From the NCBI GenBank assembly GCA_036374175.1, contig DASUUH010000091.1:1-23235 (forward strand): DNA of 23,235 nt, read 5' to 3'. A program made the translations under genes and the position numbers. Below the pieces are notes generated by a model. The model was not told where the DNA came from. It worked only from the letters and a program-made list of their open reading frames with translations, and did no database searches. Below, piece after piece: positions 1 through 7,655 of the stretch (position 1 is its first letter; every line of letters starts with the position of its first letter). Source of the stretch: JASLBX01 sp036374175 (lineage in GTDB: Bacteria; Actinomycetota; Actinomycetes; Jiangellales; Jiangellaceae).

Positions 1-788
1 CGTGGCGGGAGAAGCGCGATCGTGAGAAGTTCGACCGGATCCGCACCTTCGCCGAGCGCCTGCCCTCGGCGCGCGAACACATCGCCGCTGACCTGGCGAC
101 CAGGGGCCTCAACCGGCGCCGGGTGCTGGCCGCTGCCGCCCGGTTGCTCGACATCGGGTTCTTCCGGATCGGCGGCGAGGAGTACGCCGAGGACAACGGC
201 TCGTACGGGCTGGCGACGGTCCGGCGCGAACATGTCAGCACCGCGCGCAACGGCACCATCATCTTCGACTACCCGGCCAAGTGGGGGCAGCAGCGCATCC
301 ACGCGATCGGCGATCAGGCAGTCGTGCGGGTCATCCGCTCCCTGCTGCGCCGCCGCGAACCAGGTGAGTCGCTACTGGCCTACTACGAGGGACGCCAGTG
401 GAAGCCTGTGCGCTCCGAGGAGATCAACGAGTACCTCAAGGACGTCTTCGGCACCGAGGTCACGGCCAAGGACTTCCGCACCTGGCACGGCACCGTGCTG
501 GCCGCAGTCTCGCTGGCCGTTATGCAGCCGGCCGGTTCGCGCACCGCCCGCAAACGCGCGCTCGCCCACACCATGCGCGAGGTGTCGTATTACCTCGGCA
601 ACACACCTGCGGTCTCCCGCTCCTCGTACGTCGACCCGAACGTGATCGAGGCATTCGAAGAAGGCAAGACCATCGCTGCTGCCCTCGATGCGCTGGGCGA
701 CACCGACTCAGGTGATCCCGCGACTCATGGCAGGGTCGAACAAGCTGTATTGAGACTGTTGAACGGCAGGCAGCCGGTAAGAGTTTGA
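1..788 (+). CDS. DNA topoisomerase IB, C-terminal part (5' end outside window)
   Basis: Type IB topoisomerases relax supercoils by nicking one strand through a 3'-phosphotyrosyl intermediate. The reading frame is open from base 3, so the gene starts upstream of the window. The first visible residues (WREKRDREKFDRIRTFA, then LP..R) are typical of the bacterial/poxvirus-type enzymes. The motif DFRTWHGT holds the conserved active-site arginine. The segment LGNTPAVSRSSYVDP carries the nucleophilic tyrosine, encoded at 627-629. The stop codon is at 786-788 and the C-terminal length after the tyrosine is normal. A P450 gene follows 28 bases later on the same strand, with no obvious functional link. 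Family assignment is strong; the cellular role in actinomycetes is accessory. Confidence 0.93.
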   Translation, partial: WREKRDREKFDRIRTFAERLPSAREHIAADLATRGLNRRRVLAAAARLLDIGFFRIGGEEYAEDNGSYGLATVRREHVSTARNGTIIFDYPAKWGQQRIHAIGDQAVVRVIRSLLRRREPGESLLAYYEGRQWKPVRSEEINEYLKDVFGTEVTAKDFRTWHGTVLAAVSLAVMQPAGSRTARKRALAHTMREVSYYLGNTPAVSRSSYVDPNVIEAFEEGKTIAAALDALGDTDSGDPATHGRVEQAVLRLLNGRQPVRV

Positions 789-816
789 CCGGCGTGCGTC
801 CGGGCAGTCGGCTGCC

Positions 817-2084
817 ATGGCACATCGTCGCGTCCCGGTCCTCGACAGCACCCCCTCGCTCCTTGCCACCGGCTTCTCCTGGTTGCCCAGTCGATGGCGG
901 CGCAGCGGACAGACCGCCGTCCGGACGCGATTGATGGGTAAACCCGCGATCGCGCTGCGCGGGCCGGACGCGATCCCGTTCTTCTACGACGAGCACCACG
1001 TCCGACGTAGTGGCGCCGTGCCCAAAGCCGTCCAGAAGACTCTCTCCGGCGAGGGTGCCGTGCATACCCTCGACGGCGAGAAGCACCGAGTTCGCAAGGC
1101 GATGTTCCTCAGCGTCCTGACCGATCCGCTGCAGGTTGAGTCGCTGGCCCGGATCGCCGCACGGGAGTGGGACGACGCCGCGTGGCGTTGGGGCCCGCGA
1201 ACCGTCGATCGTCCTGTTCGACGAGGCGGCCCGGGTCATCACCAAGGCCGTGTGCGAGTGGGCTGGCGTACCGCTCGACGCCGAGGACGTGCCGAAGCGG
1301 GCGCAGCAGCTGGTGGCGACGGTCGACGGCTTCGCCACTCCGTCGCTGCGGCACTGGCGCGCTCGGCTGGCCCGTAACCGCCTCGAACGTTGGCTGACCA
1401 GGCACATCGTGGCGACGCGCAACGGCGCCGGGCCAGCATCCGGCCTGGCACCGGGAAGCGAGTCGATCCTCGAGGTGGTAGCCCATCACCGCGACGCCGA
1501 CGGCGAGTTGCTCGAGCCACGCATCGCGGCCGTCGAGGTGCTCAACATAATCCGGCCGACCGTGGCGATTGCGTGGTTCGTCACATTCGCGGCGCACGCC
1601 TTGCACCACTGGCCGGAGCACCGCGAGCGGATCCGGGAAGGCGACGACGACTATGCCGAAGCGTTCACGCAGGAGGTGCGCCGCTTCTACCCGTTCGCCC
1701 CGTTTGTCGGCGGCCAGGCACCGCACACGCAGGTCTGGCGTGGACAGGAGATTCCGAAGGGCGCGATGGTGTTGTTGGACCTGTACGGCCAGAATCACGA
1801 CCCTGCGCTGTGGCCCGAGCCCTACACGTTCAGCCCGGCGCGGTTTTTGCATCGTCAGGTCGATCCGGACCACCTCGTGCCGCAAGGTGGCGGAGATCCT
1901 GCTGCCGGGCACCGTTGCCCTGGCGAACTTGTCACAGTGGAAGTGCTCAAGACGCTGGCGGCCAAACTCGCCGCGATGGAGTACGACCTGCCGGCCCAAG
2001 ACCTGCGCATCCCACTTGCCCGAATCCGCAACTCGGCCGCGCAGCGGCTTCGTCCTGGCGAACGTCCGCCCACCTGCCCTCTGA
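817..2084 (+). pseudogene. CYP152-family cytochrome P450 (H2O2-dependent fatty acid hydroxylase), two frameshifts
   Basis: CYP152 enzymes are peroxygenases that use hydrogen peroxide to hydroxylate or decarboxylate fatty acids. The sequence is complete end to end but lies in three frames. Frame 1 runs from ATG 817 to about 1190 (PVLDSTPSLLATGF, FYDEHHVRRSGAVPKAVQKTL, RKAMF). Frame 2 runs from about 1190 to about 2025 (LFDEAARVITKAVCEWAGVP). Frame 3 gives the C-terminus SGFVLANVR and a stop at 2082-2084. Frame 2 carries IIRPTVAIAWF, whose Arg-Pro pair (Arg codon 1553) is the CYP152 site that binds the fatty acid carboxylate, and PQGGGDPAAGHRCPGE with the haem-ligand cysteine at 1916-1918. Deleting one base in the GGGGCCC run near 1188-1194, and one near 2027-2032, restores a full protein. 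There are no internal stops, so recent inactivation and sequencing error are both possible. Confidence 0.85.
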
Positions 2085-2173
2085 TCGTTCACCTCCTGGC
2101 GTGTTTCCGGTACATCGGGCTGGGCAACCCGACCTGGTACACGCAGATACAGACACAAAGGAGGGACGACATT

Positions 2174-2749
2174 ATGGCTGCCCAGATTCAAGGTAAGAAG
2201 ATCGCCTTTTTGACGGCTGACGAAGGCGTGGAGCAGATCGAGTTCACCCGCCCCTGGGAGGCAGTGGAACAGGCCGGCGGTCAGCCGGAGCTGATCACAC
2301 CGGGCGGAGAGAAGGTGCAAGCCTTCAACCATCTGGACAAGGCCGACATTTTCCCCGCCGATAAGAAGGTCGCTGATGCGAATCCGGCGGATTACGACGG
2401 CCTTGTGCTGCCAGGTGGGGTGGCGAACCCGGACCGACTTCGCATGGACGCCTCGGCCGTCCGGTTCATCCGCGCCTTCTTCGAGGCGGGTAAGCCGGTG
2501 GCCGCGATCTGCCATGCGCCGTGGACTCTCATCGAAGCCGACGTGGTCCGGGGACGGACGTTGACGTCCTGGCCGAGCCTGCAGACTGACCTCCGCAACG
2601 CCGGTGCCACCTGGGTGGACGAGCAGGTCCATGTGGACAGCGGCCTGGTCACCAGCCGCAAACCGGACGACCTGGACGCATTCTGCGCCAAGGCAATCGA
2701 GGAGTTCGCCGAGGGTCGGCACGAAGGACAGCAGGCATCCGTCAGCTGA
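2174..2749 (+). CDS. PfpI/DJ-1 family protein (type 1 glutamine amidotransferase-like; putative stress protease or deglycase)
   Basis: This 191-residue protein has the PfpI/YhbO architecture. It has a beta-strand start KKIAFLTADEGVEQIE with the conserved acidic residue E20, and the nucleophile elbow AAICHAPW with Cys113 followed by His114. Relatives act in carbonyl or oxidative stress, variously reported as protease, glyoxalase III or deglycase; the activity here is not decided by sequence. The ATG at 2174 is chosen because a strong Shine-Dalgarno AAAGGAGG sits at 2157-2164. The upstream P450 reading frame 2 runs without a stop straight into this gene in the same frame. This is a by-product of the P450 frameshift rather than good evidence of a real fusion. 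A strong hairpin follows the stop, so the gene probably ends the transcript. Confidence 0.92.
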   Translation: MAAQIQGKKIAFLTADEGVEQIEFTRPWEAVEQAGGQPELITPGGEKVQAFNHLDKADIFPADKKVADANPADYDGLVLPGGVANPDRLRMDASAVRFIRAFFEAGKPVAAICHAPWTLIEADVVRGRTLTSWPSLQTDLRNAGATWVDEQVHVDSGLVTSRKPDDLDAFCAKAIEEFAEGRHEGQQASVS

Positions 2750-2776
2750 CCTCCCCCTTCCACCGTTCCATCAGCT

Positions 2777-2813
2777 CCGCCGGGCCGGCACTCGGACTGT
2801 GCCGGCCCGGCGG
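2777..2813 (+). terminator. Perfect 15-bp hairpin after the PfpI-like gene
   Basis: A perfect inverted repeat has arms at 2777-2791 and 2799-2813 with a 7-base loop. It lies 27 bases after the PfpI-like stop codon. No T-tract follows, as is common for actinobacterial terminators, so it is probably an intrinsic terminator or a 3'-end stabiliser. Confidence 0.7.
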
Positions 2814-2858
2814 CCATGCCCGCTTGCCGCGGGAATCAAGGTGTGCGAACAATCGCCC

Positions 2859-3755
2859 ATGGAGCTTCTCGGCCGCGACACCCGGATGACCGCGCGGGCA
2901 ACCGCCCATCTCGTCGAACAGGCCGCCACCGTGACCAGCCGAGCCGCGGAGCGGGCTGGGGTTGAGATCAGGTTGGTCGACGACCTGCCTGGGCTGACCG
3001 ACATCTGTGCCCTGCTGGACCGCATTTGGCGGCCCGATCCCACAAATCCGCTACTAACCACCGAGTTCGCGCGGGCGCTATCCCACGCGGGCAACTACAT
3101 CGCCGGCGCGTTCGACGGCGTTGAACTGGTAGGAGCATGCGTCGGCTTCTTCGCCGACCCGCCAGGTCAGGCTCTGCATTCGCATGTCGCAGGAGTCGCC
3201 GAACCGGCACTCGGCCGCCAGGTCGGGTGGGCGCTGAAGTTGCATCAACGCTCTTGGGCACTTGCGCGGGGATTGCGTGAGATCACATGGACGTTTGATC
3301 CACTCGTGCGGCGTAACGCGCATTTCAATCTGGCCAAACTGGCCGCACGGCCGCGGGAGTACCTGGTCGATTTCTACGGCGACATCCCCGACTCGGTCAA
3401 CGCCGGCCAGGGCAGCGACCGGCTGCTGCTGGCTTGGGAGCTGGCCGCGCCGGACGTGATAGCGGCCAGCGAGGGCCGGCCGGTGACTCCCTCGGTCGGT
3501 GCCGCAACCCGAGCCATCTCGGTGTCGGGCACGAACCGGCCGGTTGTCGCCGGCGAGCACGAGTGGCGATCCGCTCAGAAGGTGACGATTCAGTTGCCCG
3601 CCGACATTACGGCTCTGCGCCGCGACAATCCGGCGGCCGCCCGCGAGTGGCGGCGAGCGGCCCGCGACGTCCTCGGCACCCTGCTGCACGATGGGTGGCA
3701 AATCATCGGGTTCTCGCGAGACGAGGGGTACGTCGTGGAGAGGACGGCACGGTGA
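2859..3755 (+). CDS. GNAT-fold N-acyltransferase (COG3375-like), probable partner of N-acylamino acid racemase
   Basis: The roughly 298-residue protein resembles the COG3375 predicted acetyltransferases. Visible features are LVGACVGFFADPP, HSHVAGV, the run LKLHQRSWALARGL (the acyl-CoA-binding helix region), then TFDPLVRRNAHFNLAKL and YLVDFYGD followed by SDRLL, which are typical of the family. In Geobacillus a succinyltransferase of this kind acylates D-amino acids before racemisation by NSAR. Here the next gene is that racemase, and it overlaps by four bases (GTGA at 3752-3755), so the same role is inferred. The start is uncertain: ATG 2859 is used, but GTG 2841 (GGGA six bases upstream) and ATG 2886 are in frame. 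The substrate and acyl donor are not shown by sequence. Confidence 0.82.
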   Translation: MELLGRDTRMTARATAHLVEQAATVTSRAAERAGVEIRLVDDLPGLTDICALLDRIWRPDPTNPLLTTEFARALSHAGNYIAGAFDGVELVGACVGFFADPPGQALHSHVAGVAEPALGRQVGWALKLHQRSWALARGLREITWTFDPLVRRNAHFNLAKLAARPREYLVDFYGDIPDSVNAGQGSDRLLLAWELAAPDVIAASEGRPVTPSVGAATRAISVSGTNRPVVAGEHEWRSAQKVTIQLPADITALRRDNPAAAREWRRAARDVLGTLLHDGWQIIGFSRDEGYVVERTAR

Positions 3756-4891
3756 AGCTCACGGGGTTCGAGCTGCGCCGGGTGGCGATGCCCCTGGTCG
3801 CACCCTTTCGGACGTCTTTCGGCGTCGAAACCGAGCGAGACGTGCTGCTGGTGCGGGCCGTGACCCCTGATGCCGAGGGCTGGGGCGAGTGTGTGGCCAC
3901 CAGTGAGCCGTTGTACTCCTACGAATACGTCGATGCCGCCGCAGACGTCATCCGTCGCTTCCTGGCGCCGCGGATATTTACCGCAGACGATGTGCACCCG
4001 CAGCAAGTCGCTCGCCTTATCGCGCCGGTCAAGGGGCACCGGATGGCGAAGGCGGCCGTCGAAACCGCCGTGCTGGACGCCTGGTTACGGGCCCGGGGCG
4101 AGCCGTTCGCCGCCTTCCTCGGCGGGGTGCGGGACCGCGTGCCGACAGGGGTGTCGGTCGGGATCATGAACTCGATCGACGAGTTGCTCGACACCGTTGC
4201 CGCCTACCTGGAGCAGGGTTACCTGCGCATCAAACTGAAGATCGAACCGGGGTGGGATGTCGAACCGGTGCGCGCAGTCCGCGAGCGATTCGGCGATGGA
4301 CTGCTCTTGCAGGTGGACGCCAACACGGCGTACTCGCTGGCCGACGTCCGCACCCTCCGGCGCCTCGACGAGTTCGACCTCCTGCTCATCGAGCAGCCGT
4401 TCGCCGAGGACGACCTGCGCGAGCACGCCGAGTTGGCCCGGCAGATCCGCACGCCGGTGTGCTTGGACGAGTCAATTACGTCGGCCAAGGTGGCCGCCGA
4501 CGCGATCGCCCTGCGCGCGGCACAAATCGTGAACATCAAACCGGGCCGGGTCGGCGGCTACCTAGAGGCGCGTCGTATTCACGACCTGTGCCGCGCCAAC
4601 GGTATTGCCGTGTGGTGCGGCGGAATGCTCGAGACCGGCGTCGGGCGGGCGGCCAACGTGGCGCTAGCCGCCCTGCCCGGATTCACCCTGCCCGGCGACA
4701 TCTCCGCTTCGGGTCGTTACTACGCGCGCGACATCACCGAACCATTCGTGCTACACGGTGGCCACGTCGCCGTCCCGACCGGTGCGGGCCTTGGCGTCGA
4801 GCCCCTGCCGGACATATTGGCCGAAGTCACGACCGCAACGGATTGGATTCCGGCTGCGCGCGTCCCGTTGTCCGGCCGGACAAGTCCCTGA
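3752..4891 (+). CDS. N-succinylamino acid racemase / o-succinylbenzoate synthase (enolase superfamily, MLE subgroup)
   Basis: The enzyme removes the alpha proton of N-acylamino acids to interconvert D and L forms; many members also make o-succinylbenzoate for menaquinone. At 379 residues it has normal family length. The catalytic residues fall exactly where expected: KLK with Lys161 and Lys163, metal ligands Asp189 (VDAN), Glu214 (IEQPF) and Asp239 (LDES), and catalytic Lys263 (NIKPGR). The GGMLETGVGR motif characteristic of the NSAR/OSBS group is present. The GTG start overlaps the acyltransferase stop and has GGAGAGGA at 3737-3744. The coupling to an acyltransferase, and the absence of other men genes in the window, favour amino acid racemisation over menaquinone synthesis, but the menC role cannot be excluded. 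The gene converges on an SRPBCC gene 38 bases away. Confidence 0.9.
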   Translation: MKLTGFELRRVAMPLVAPFRTSFGVETERDVLLVRAVTPDAEGWGECVATSEPLYSYEYVDAAADVIRRFLAPRIFTADDVHPQQVARLIAPVKGHRMAKAAVETAVLDAWLRARGEPFAAFLGGVRDRVPTGVSVGIMNSIDELLDTVAAYLEQGYLRIKLKIEPGWDVEPVRAVRERFGDGLLLQVDANTAYSLADVRTLRRLDEFDLLLIEQPFAEDDLREHAELARQIRTPVCLDESITSAKVAADAIALRAAQIVNIKPGRVGGYLEARRIHDLCRANGIAVWCGGMLETGVGRAANVALAALPGFTLPGDISASGRYYARDITEPFVLHGGHVAVPTGAGLGVEPLPDILAEVTTATDWIPAARVPLSGRTSP

Positions 4892-4929
4892 CCAGGAGCC
4901 TTATGGCGGCGGACCCGGACAACTCGACG

Positions 4930-5565
4930 TCAGGACGGCTCGGTGGTGTAGGCCGCGATGGAACGGTCGGCCGCCGCACGTGCAGCGGTCGCGTCCGTGC
5001 CAAACGCTACGTCGGCTTCGTACCACCGTTCGCCGCTGAGCGTGTTGAACTGCTTGCCCTCAGCAGAAAGCATCCACTCCTGGGCTTGCTGCGGGTCGAG
5101 TGAAGGCGCGCCGCTCAGGTGCTGCGCCAGGCCGAGCAAGGCCCCGTCCCAGCCGATGCCGGTGGCTCCCGGACCGTACTGTGCCCACAACTCGTCGCTG
5201 ACATGGGCGATGTGGTCTAGCTCGAAGCGGGTGCGACCGTCGCCTTCAGGCGATATGCGCACCTCGACCCAGCTCACCTGACCGCCGAACTCCCAGGTTG
5301 CAGCGAAGCTCTTCGGCGGGTTGCATTGCTCGATCACACCACCGGCGTTGCCTTCGAGTTGGTACCGTCCGTTCAGCCGGAGATCACCGCTGATCGGCAG
5401 GAACCAGCGAGGGATCCGCTCGGGGTTGGTGCAGGCGTCCCAGACGTCGTCGACGGTCGCATCGTAGGTCTGGCTGACGGTGGAGACTCTTGCTTCGCCC
5501 GCGTCGAGAACGCGGGTGCCGATCTGCCGTTGGACGGCGTTGATCTGCTGGGTGACATCGATCAT
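4930..5565 (-). CDS. SRPBCC / AHSA1-like protein
   Basis: This 211-residue protein has the START-like helix-grip fold of the AHSA1 group. After about 28 N-terminal residues comes the signature STVSQTYDATVDDVWDACTNPERIPRWFLPISGDLRLNGRYQLEGNAGG, followed by TWEFGG and FELDHIAHV. Such proteins bind hydrophobic ligands, and in actinobacteria they are very often encoded right after an ArsR regulator. Here the ATG at 5565 overlaps the ArsR stop (ATGA) and GGGGAG lies just upstream, so the two are translationally coupled. No catalytic residue set is known for this group and no ligand can be proposed from sequence. Confidence 0.9.
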   Translation of the reverse strand: MIDVTQQINAVQRQIGTRVLDAGEARVSTVSQTYDATVDDVWDACTNPERIPRWFLPISGDLRLNGRYQLEGNAGGVIEQCNPPKSFAATWEFGGQVSWVEVRISPEGDGRTRFELDHIAHVSDELWAQYGPGATGIGWDGALLGLAQHLSGAPSLDPQQAQEWMLSAEGKQFNTLSGERWYEADVAFGTDATAARAAADRSIAAYTTEPS

Positions 5566-5924
5566 GAGGTACTCCCCTGGTCACGTTGATTGCTGCGAAG
5601 GCGGCGCTCGCGTTTGCCTCGCGCGAGTTCGGTCGCCAGTGCTTCCAGCGGCGGCGTCCAGAACCGCCGGAACCGGTCGATCCACACATCGACGTCCTGT
5701 AGTGGCTCGTAATTCACCGCGTAGAGCCGCCGGGCGCCGTCGGGACGGACGGTGGCGAAGCCGGCTTCGCGCAACACCTTGAGGTGTTGAGACACCGCCG
5801 GCTGGGTGATTCCGAACTCCGCCTGGATCACCGCGGACACCTCACCGGAACTCCGCTCGCCGTCGGCGAGCAGTTCCAGGATCCGGCGCCGAACGGGGTC
5901 TCCCAGGACGTCGAACGCGTGCAC
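5562..5924 (-). CDS. ArsR-family winged-helix transcriptional repressor
   Basis: The 120-residue protein begins AFDVLGDPVRRRILELLADGERSSGEV, then FGITQPAVSQHLKVLREAGFATVRPDGARRLYAVN, a complete ArsR winged helix with its recognition helix. It lacks the CxC metal site of ArsR/SmtB sensors, so a non-metal signal or interaction with the SRPBCC partner is more likely. The start is GTG 5924, with no Shine-Dalgarno; the leader TAGATT seven bases upstream suggests a leaderless transcript. It overlaps the SRPBCC gene by four bases, a standard pairing. Autoregulation through the AT-rich palindrome just upstream is inferred. Confidence 0.92.
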   Translation of the reverse strand: MHAFDVLGDPVRRRILELLADGERSSGEVSAVIQAEFGITQPAVSQHLKVLREAGFATVRPDGARRLYAVNYEPLQDVDVWIDRFRRFWTPPLEALATELARGKRERRLRSNQRDQGSTS

Positions 5925-5927
5925 AGC

Positions 5928-5968
5928 CGCGAATCTATCAGCTGTGACTTATATAAGCTAGCCCTTAT
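5928..5968 (-). promoter_or_regulatory. Promoter and likely operator of the arsR-SRPBCC operon
   Basis: On the minus strand TAGATT (5932-5937) lies seven bases before the GTG start, fitting a -10 element for a leaderless mRNA. Just upstream is the perfect palindrome CTTATATAAG at 5948-5957, followed by ATAAG/CTTAT arms at 5953-5957 and 5964-5968. This AT-rich symmetry in very GC-rich DNA is a likely ArsR operator. No clear -35 is visible. Confidence 0.5.
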
Positions 5969-5992
5969 TTTGTGCCAGGGTTCGATCTCGTG

Positions 5993-6027
5993 CGCGGAGC
6001 TCCAGCCGTGTAGGCCAGAGCTCCGCG
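5993..6027 (-). terminator. Hairpin after the DUF3237-like gene
   Basis: Perfect 10-bp arms CGCGGAGCTC (5993-6002) and GAGCTCCGCG (6018-6027) enclose a 15-base loop that has an extra GCC/GGC pairing. It begins 12 bases past the stop of the leftward gene at 6040 and lacks a T-tract. It probably ends that transcript before the arsR promoter. Confidence 0.6.
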
Positions 6028-6039
6028 GGGCCCGGAGGC

Positions 6040-6534
6040 CTAGACCGTCCGCGCCTCGATGACCAGTCGCCCGGTGCCGAGATTCACGGTGCCCTCGTTG
6101 ATCACGACCGCCCGGTTCAGGTGGTCGAACCGCGGGTCCGCGGTGCGCATCAGCGCACTGGCCACAACCCGAAAGTCCAGGTCCGGGAACTCGAAACCCG
6201 GGCTGGCGAGCACCTCCAGCGGAGGCATCTCCAGACCGTCCGGTGGCAGCACGTAGCCGCGGATGTCGAACGCGACGCGGCTGTCCGCGCCTTCGACCAC
6301 CTCGTGCGCCACGATGACGCCGACGCCGTCGGGCCGCACCATGAACTGGTCGAGCCCGAAGATGCGCCCTCCTGCGAACGGACCGCTCACGATGTCGGCA
6401 CTGAAGTCGTTGTGAAACCGGAGGCCCTCCGGGAACAGCCCTATCGGGTAGAGATCGGCGAGGCTGCCTTCGAGCCGGTAGACGAGCTCTGCGTCGGTTC
6501 GCTGGCGCGAGCTCTGGTGGGTCAGGGTCTGCAT
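6040..6534 (-). CDS. DUF3237-like protein
   Basis: The 164-residue protein resembles DUF3237 beta-barrel proteins. It has GLFPEGLRFHNDFSADIVSGPFAGGRIFGLDQFMVRPDGVGVIVAHEVVE in the N-terminal half and ends with ADPRFDHLNRAVVINEGTVNLGTGRLVIEARTV, which matches the usual WLNR..VG.G C-terminal pattern. The family's function is not established. The ATG at 6534 is preceded by GGAG at a good distance. It lies 48 bases downstream of the small gene at 6583-6837 on the same strand, and both probably come from the promoter controlled by the divergent TetR. The start and strand are secure; the family call is by pattern only. Confidence 0.75.
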   Translation of the reverse strand: MQTLTHQSSRQRTDAELVYRLEGSLADLYPIGLFPEGLRFHNDFSADIVSGPFAGGRIFGLDQFMVRPDGVGVIVAHEVVEGADSRVAFDIRGYVLPPDGLEMPPLEVLASPGFEFPDLDFRVVASALMRTADPRFDHLNRAVVINEGTVNLGTGRLVIEARTV

Positions 6535-6582
6535 GTCATCTCCTTCGGGTAGTGCAGACGATCAGTGGAAGCAACGCAACGC

Positions 6583-6837
6583 TCAAGCCTCGATAACCAC
6601 TCCGGTGTCGTTCACCGAATGCATCGGCCCCGCCTGCTCACGCGCAGCGAGCAGCGTCACGCTCCGCAGCGGGCCGATGAGGTTCTCGGCGAAGTGGGCA
6701 TGTCCGTCGTGGTCCGTCGTGCGGGTGACGTCCTGCCGGCTGCCGTCCGCGAGCACGAAGCGCGCCGTCACCGGCTCGCCGTAGACCTCGTTGCCGCTGC
6801 CGTCAACGACGCTCACCGAGAACACCGTTCTGGTCAT
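6583..6837 (-). CDS. Small beta-rich protein, Ig-like/transthyretin-like, function unknown
   Basis: The 84-residue protein has no recognised catalytic motif. Its pattern VFSVSVVDGSGNEVYGEPVTARFVLADGS then TTDHDGHAHFAE looks like the ligand- or substrate-modifying beta-sandwich repeats found in carboxypeptidase-regulatory-like and transthyretin-like domains. No signal peptide is visible, so it is probably cytoplasmic. The ATG at 6837 has AAGG eight bases upstream. It is the first gene of a leftward pair with the DUF3237-like gene and is divergent from the TetR gene, which suggests it is the main regulated target. I do not recognise a specific family. Confidence 0.72.
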   Translation of the reverse strand: MTRTVFSVSVVDGSGNEVYGEPVTARFVLADGSRQDVTRTTDHDGHAHFAENLIGPLRSVTLLAAREQAGPMHSVNDTGVVIEA

Positions 6838-6854
6838 GTCACACCTTGCTTCCT

Positions 6855-6935
6855 GTTACCACTTTCATCGCACAGTGCCGTGCGATGAAAAGTAACGTTA
6901 GAGGCCGGCTTGAGTGCAGCGCAAGTTCATTGCAC
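6855..6935. promoter_or_regulatory. Palindromic operator between TetR and the DUF3237 pair
   Basis: An 11-bp perfect inverted repeat TTTCATCGCAC/GTGCGATGAAA occupies 6863-6873 and 6880-6890 with a 6-base centre. It is flanked by a further GTTAC/GTAAC pair (6855-6859 and 6892-6896). A third half-site, TTCATTGCAC, lies at 6926-6935 and differs in one base. The spacing and location between divergent genes fit TetR-family operators; binding itself is inferred. Confidence 0.65.
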
Positions 6936-6984
6936 AGCTTTGTTCGGTGAATTAGGTCACACCTGAGCCAGCCCACGCTCGGAG

Positions 6985-7021
6985 TTGGGTCAACCAGCAG
7001 ACGATCCTGTATGGTGAATTC
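6985..7021 (+). promoter_or_regulatory. Putative leaderless promoter of the TetR gene
   Basis: TATGGT at 7010-7015 lies six bases before the GTG start, as in leaderless actinobacterial promoters of the TANNNT type. TTGGGT at 6985-6990 is a possible -35 with a long 19-base spacer. There is no Shine-Dalgarno sequence upstream of the GTG. Confidence 0.45.
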
Positions 7022-7633
7022 GTGGCAGAGGCGACCACCGGTCGCGCGTACCAGATGCGCAAGCGGCGGGAGGACATTGAGCAAACCCGGCAGCGCATCA
7101 TCGACGCTGCCGTGGAGTTGCACGGCAGCGTGGGGCCGATCAACACCACCTTTTCGGCGGTAGCCGAGCGGGCCGGCGTCCAGCGCTCCACGGTCTACCG
7201 CCACTTCACTGACGAAGCGGCGCTATTCAGCGCCTGCACCAGCCACTGGCTGGCCAGCCACCCGTGGCCGCGACCGGACGACTGGAGAGCCGAGCCCGAC
7301 CCGGTCAACCGGCTGCGACGTGGAATCACCGAGTTGTACCGCTTCTACGCCGCCAACACCGACATGCTGGCCAACTCATTCCGCGATATCGACGTCATGC
7401 CGGCGTTCGTCGGCGAGTTCATGCACGCCCAACTGCGGGGCATATACAACACCCTGCTCGAAGCCTGGCCGGACGACGCGCGCGACCACTACCTGACGGC
7501 AGCCATCGCCCATGCCCTCGACTTCCGAACCTGGCAGTCGCTGTCGTCCCAAACTCTCAGTGCAGAGGCCGCTGCTGAGTTGCTGACCACGATGGTGGCC
7601 GGCGGCCTGCAGGCACGTACCGCTCAGGCGTAG
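7022..7633 (+). CDS. TetR/AcrR-family transcriptional regulator
   Basis: The 203-residue protein has the N-terminal TetR helix-turn-helix: EQTRQRIIDAAVELHGSVGPINTTFSAVAERAGVQRSTVYRHFTDEAALFSAC (about residues 20-75). The C-terminal ligand-binding part (LYRFYAANTDMLANSFRDID onward) is all-helical and not diagnostic. It is divergent from the small gene at 6837, and the 184-base gap holds a strong palindrome, so autoregulation and repression of the leftward pair are inferred. The GTG start is favoured because a TANNNT element lies at leaderless distance. The nearest downstream gene converges on it with a 22-base gap. Confidence 0.92.
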   Translation: MAEATTGRAYQMRKRREDIEQTRQRIIDAAVELHGSVGPINTTFSAVAERAGVQRSTVYRHFTDEAALFSACTSHWLASHPWPRPDDWRAEPDPVNRLRRGITELYRFYAANTDMLANSFRDIDVMPAFVGEFMHAQLRGIYNTLLEAWPDDARDHYLTAAIAHALDFRTWQSLSSQTLSAEAAAELLTTMVAGGLQARTAQA

Positions 7634-7655
7634 TACCGGTCGGCACCGCGCCCAG

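Noticed and set aside
1109..2722. 537-codon minus-strand frame across the P450 and PfpI genes
   Set aside because: No recognisable domain; the plus strand carries clear P450 and PfpI motifs throughout.
1136..2749. A genuine P450-PfpI fusion protein
   Set aside because: The PfpI-like gene has its own strong Shine-Dalgarno and start, the P450 C-terminus lies in another frame, and the joining peptide looks non-coding.
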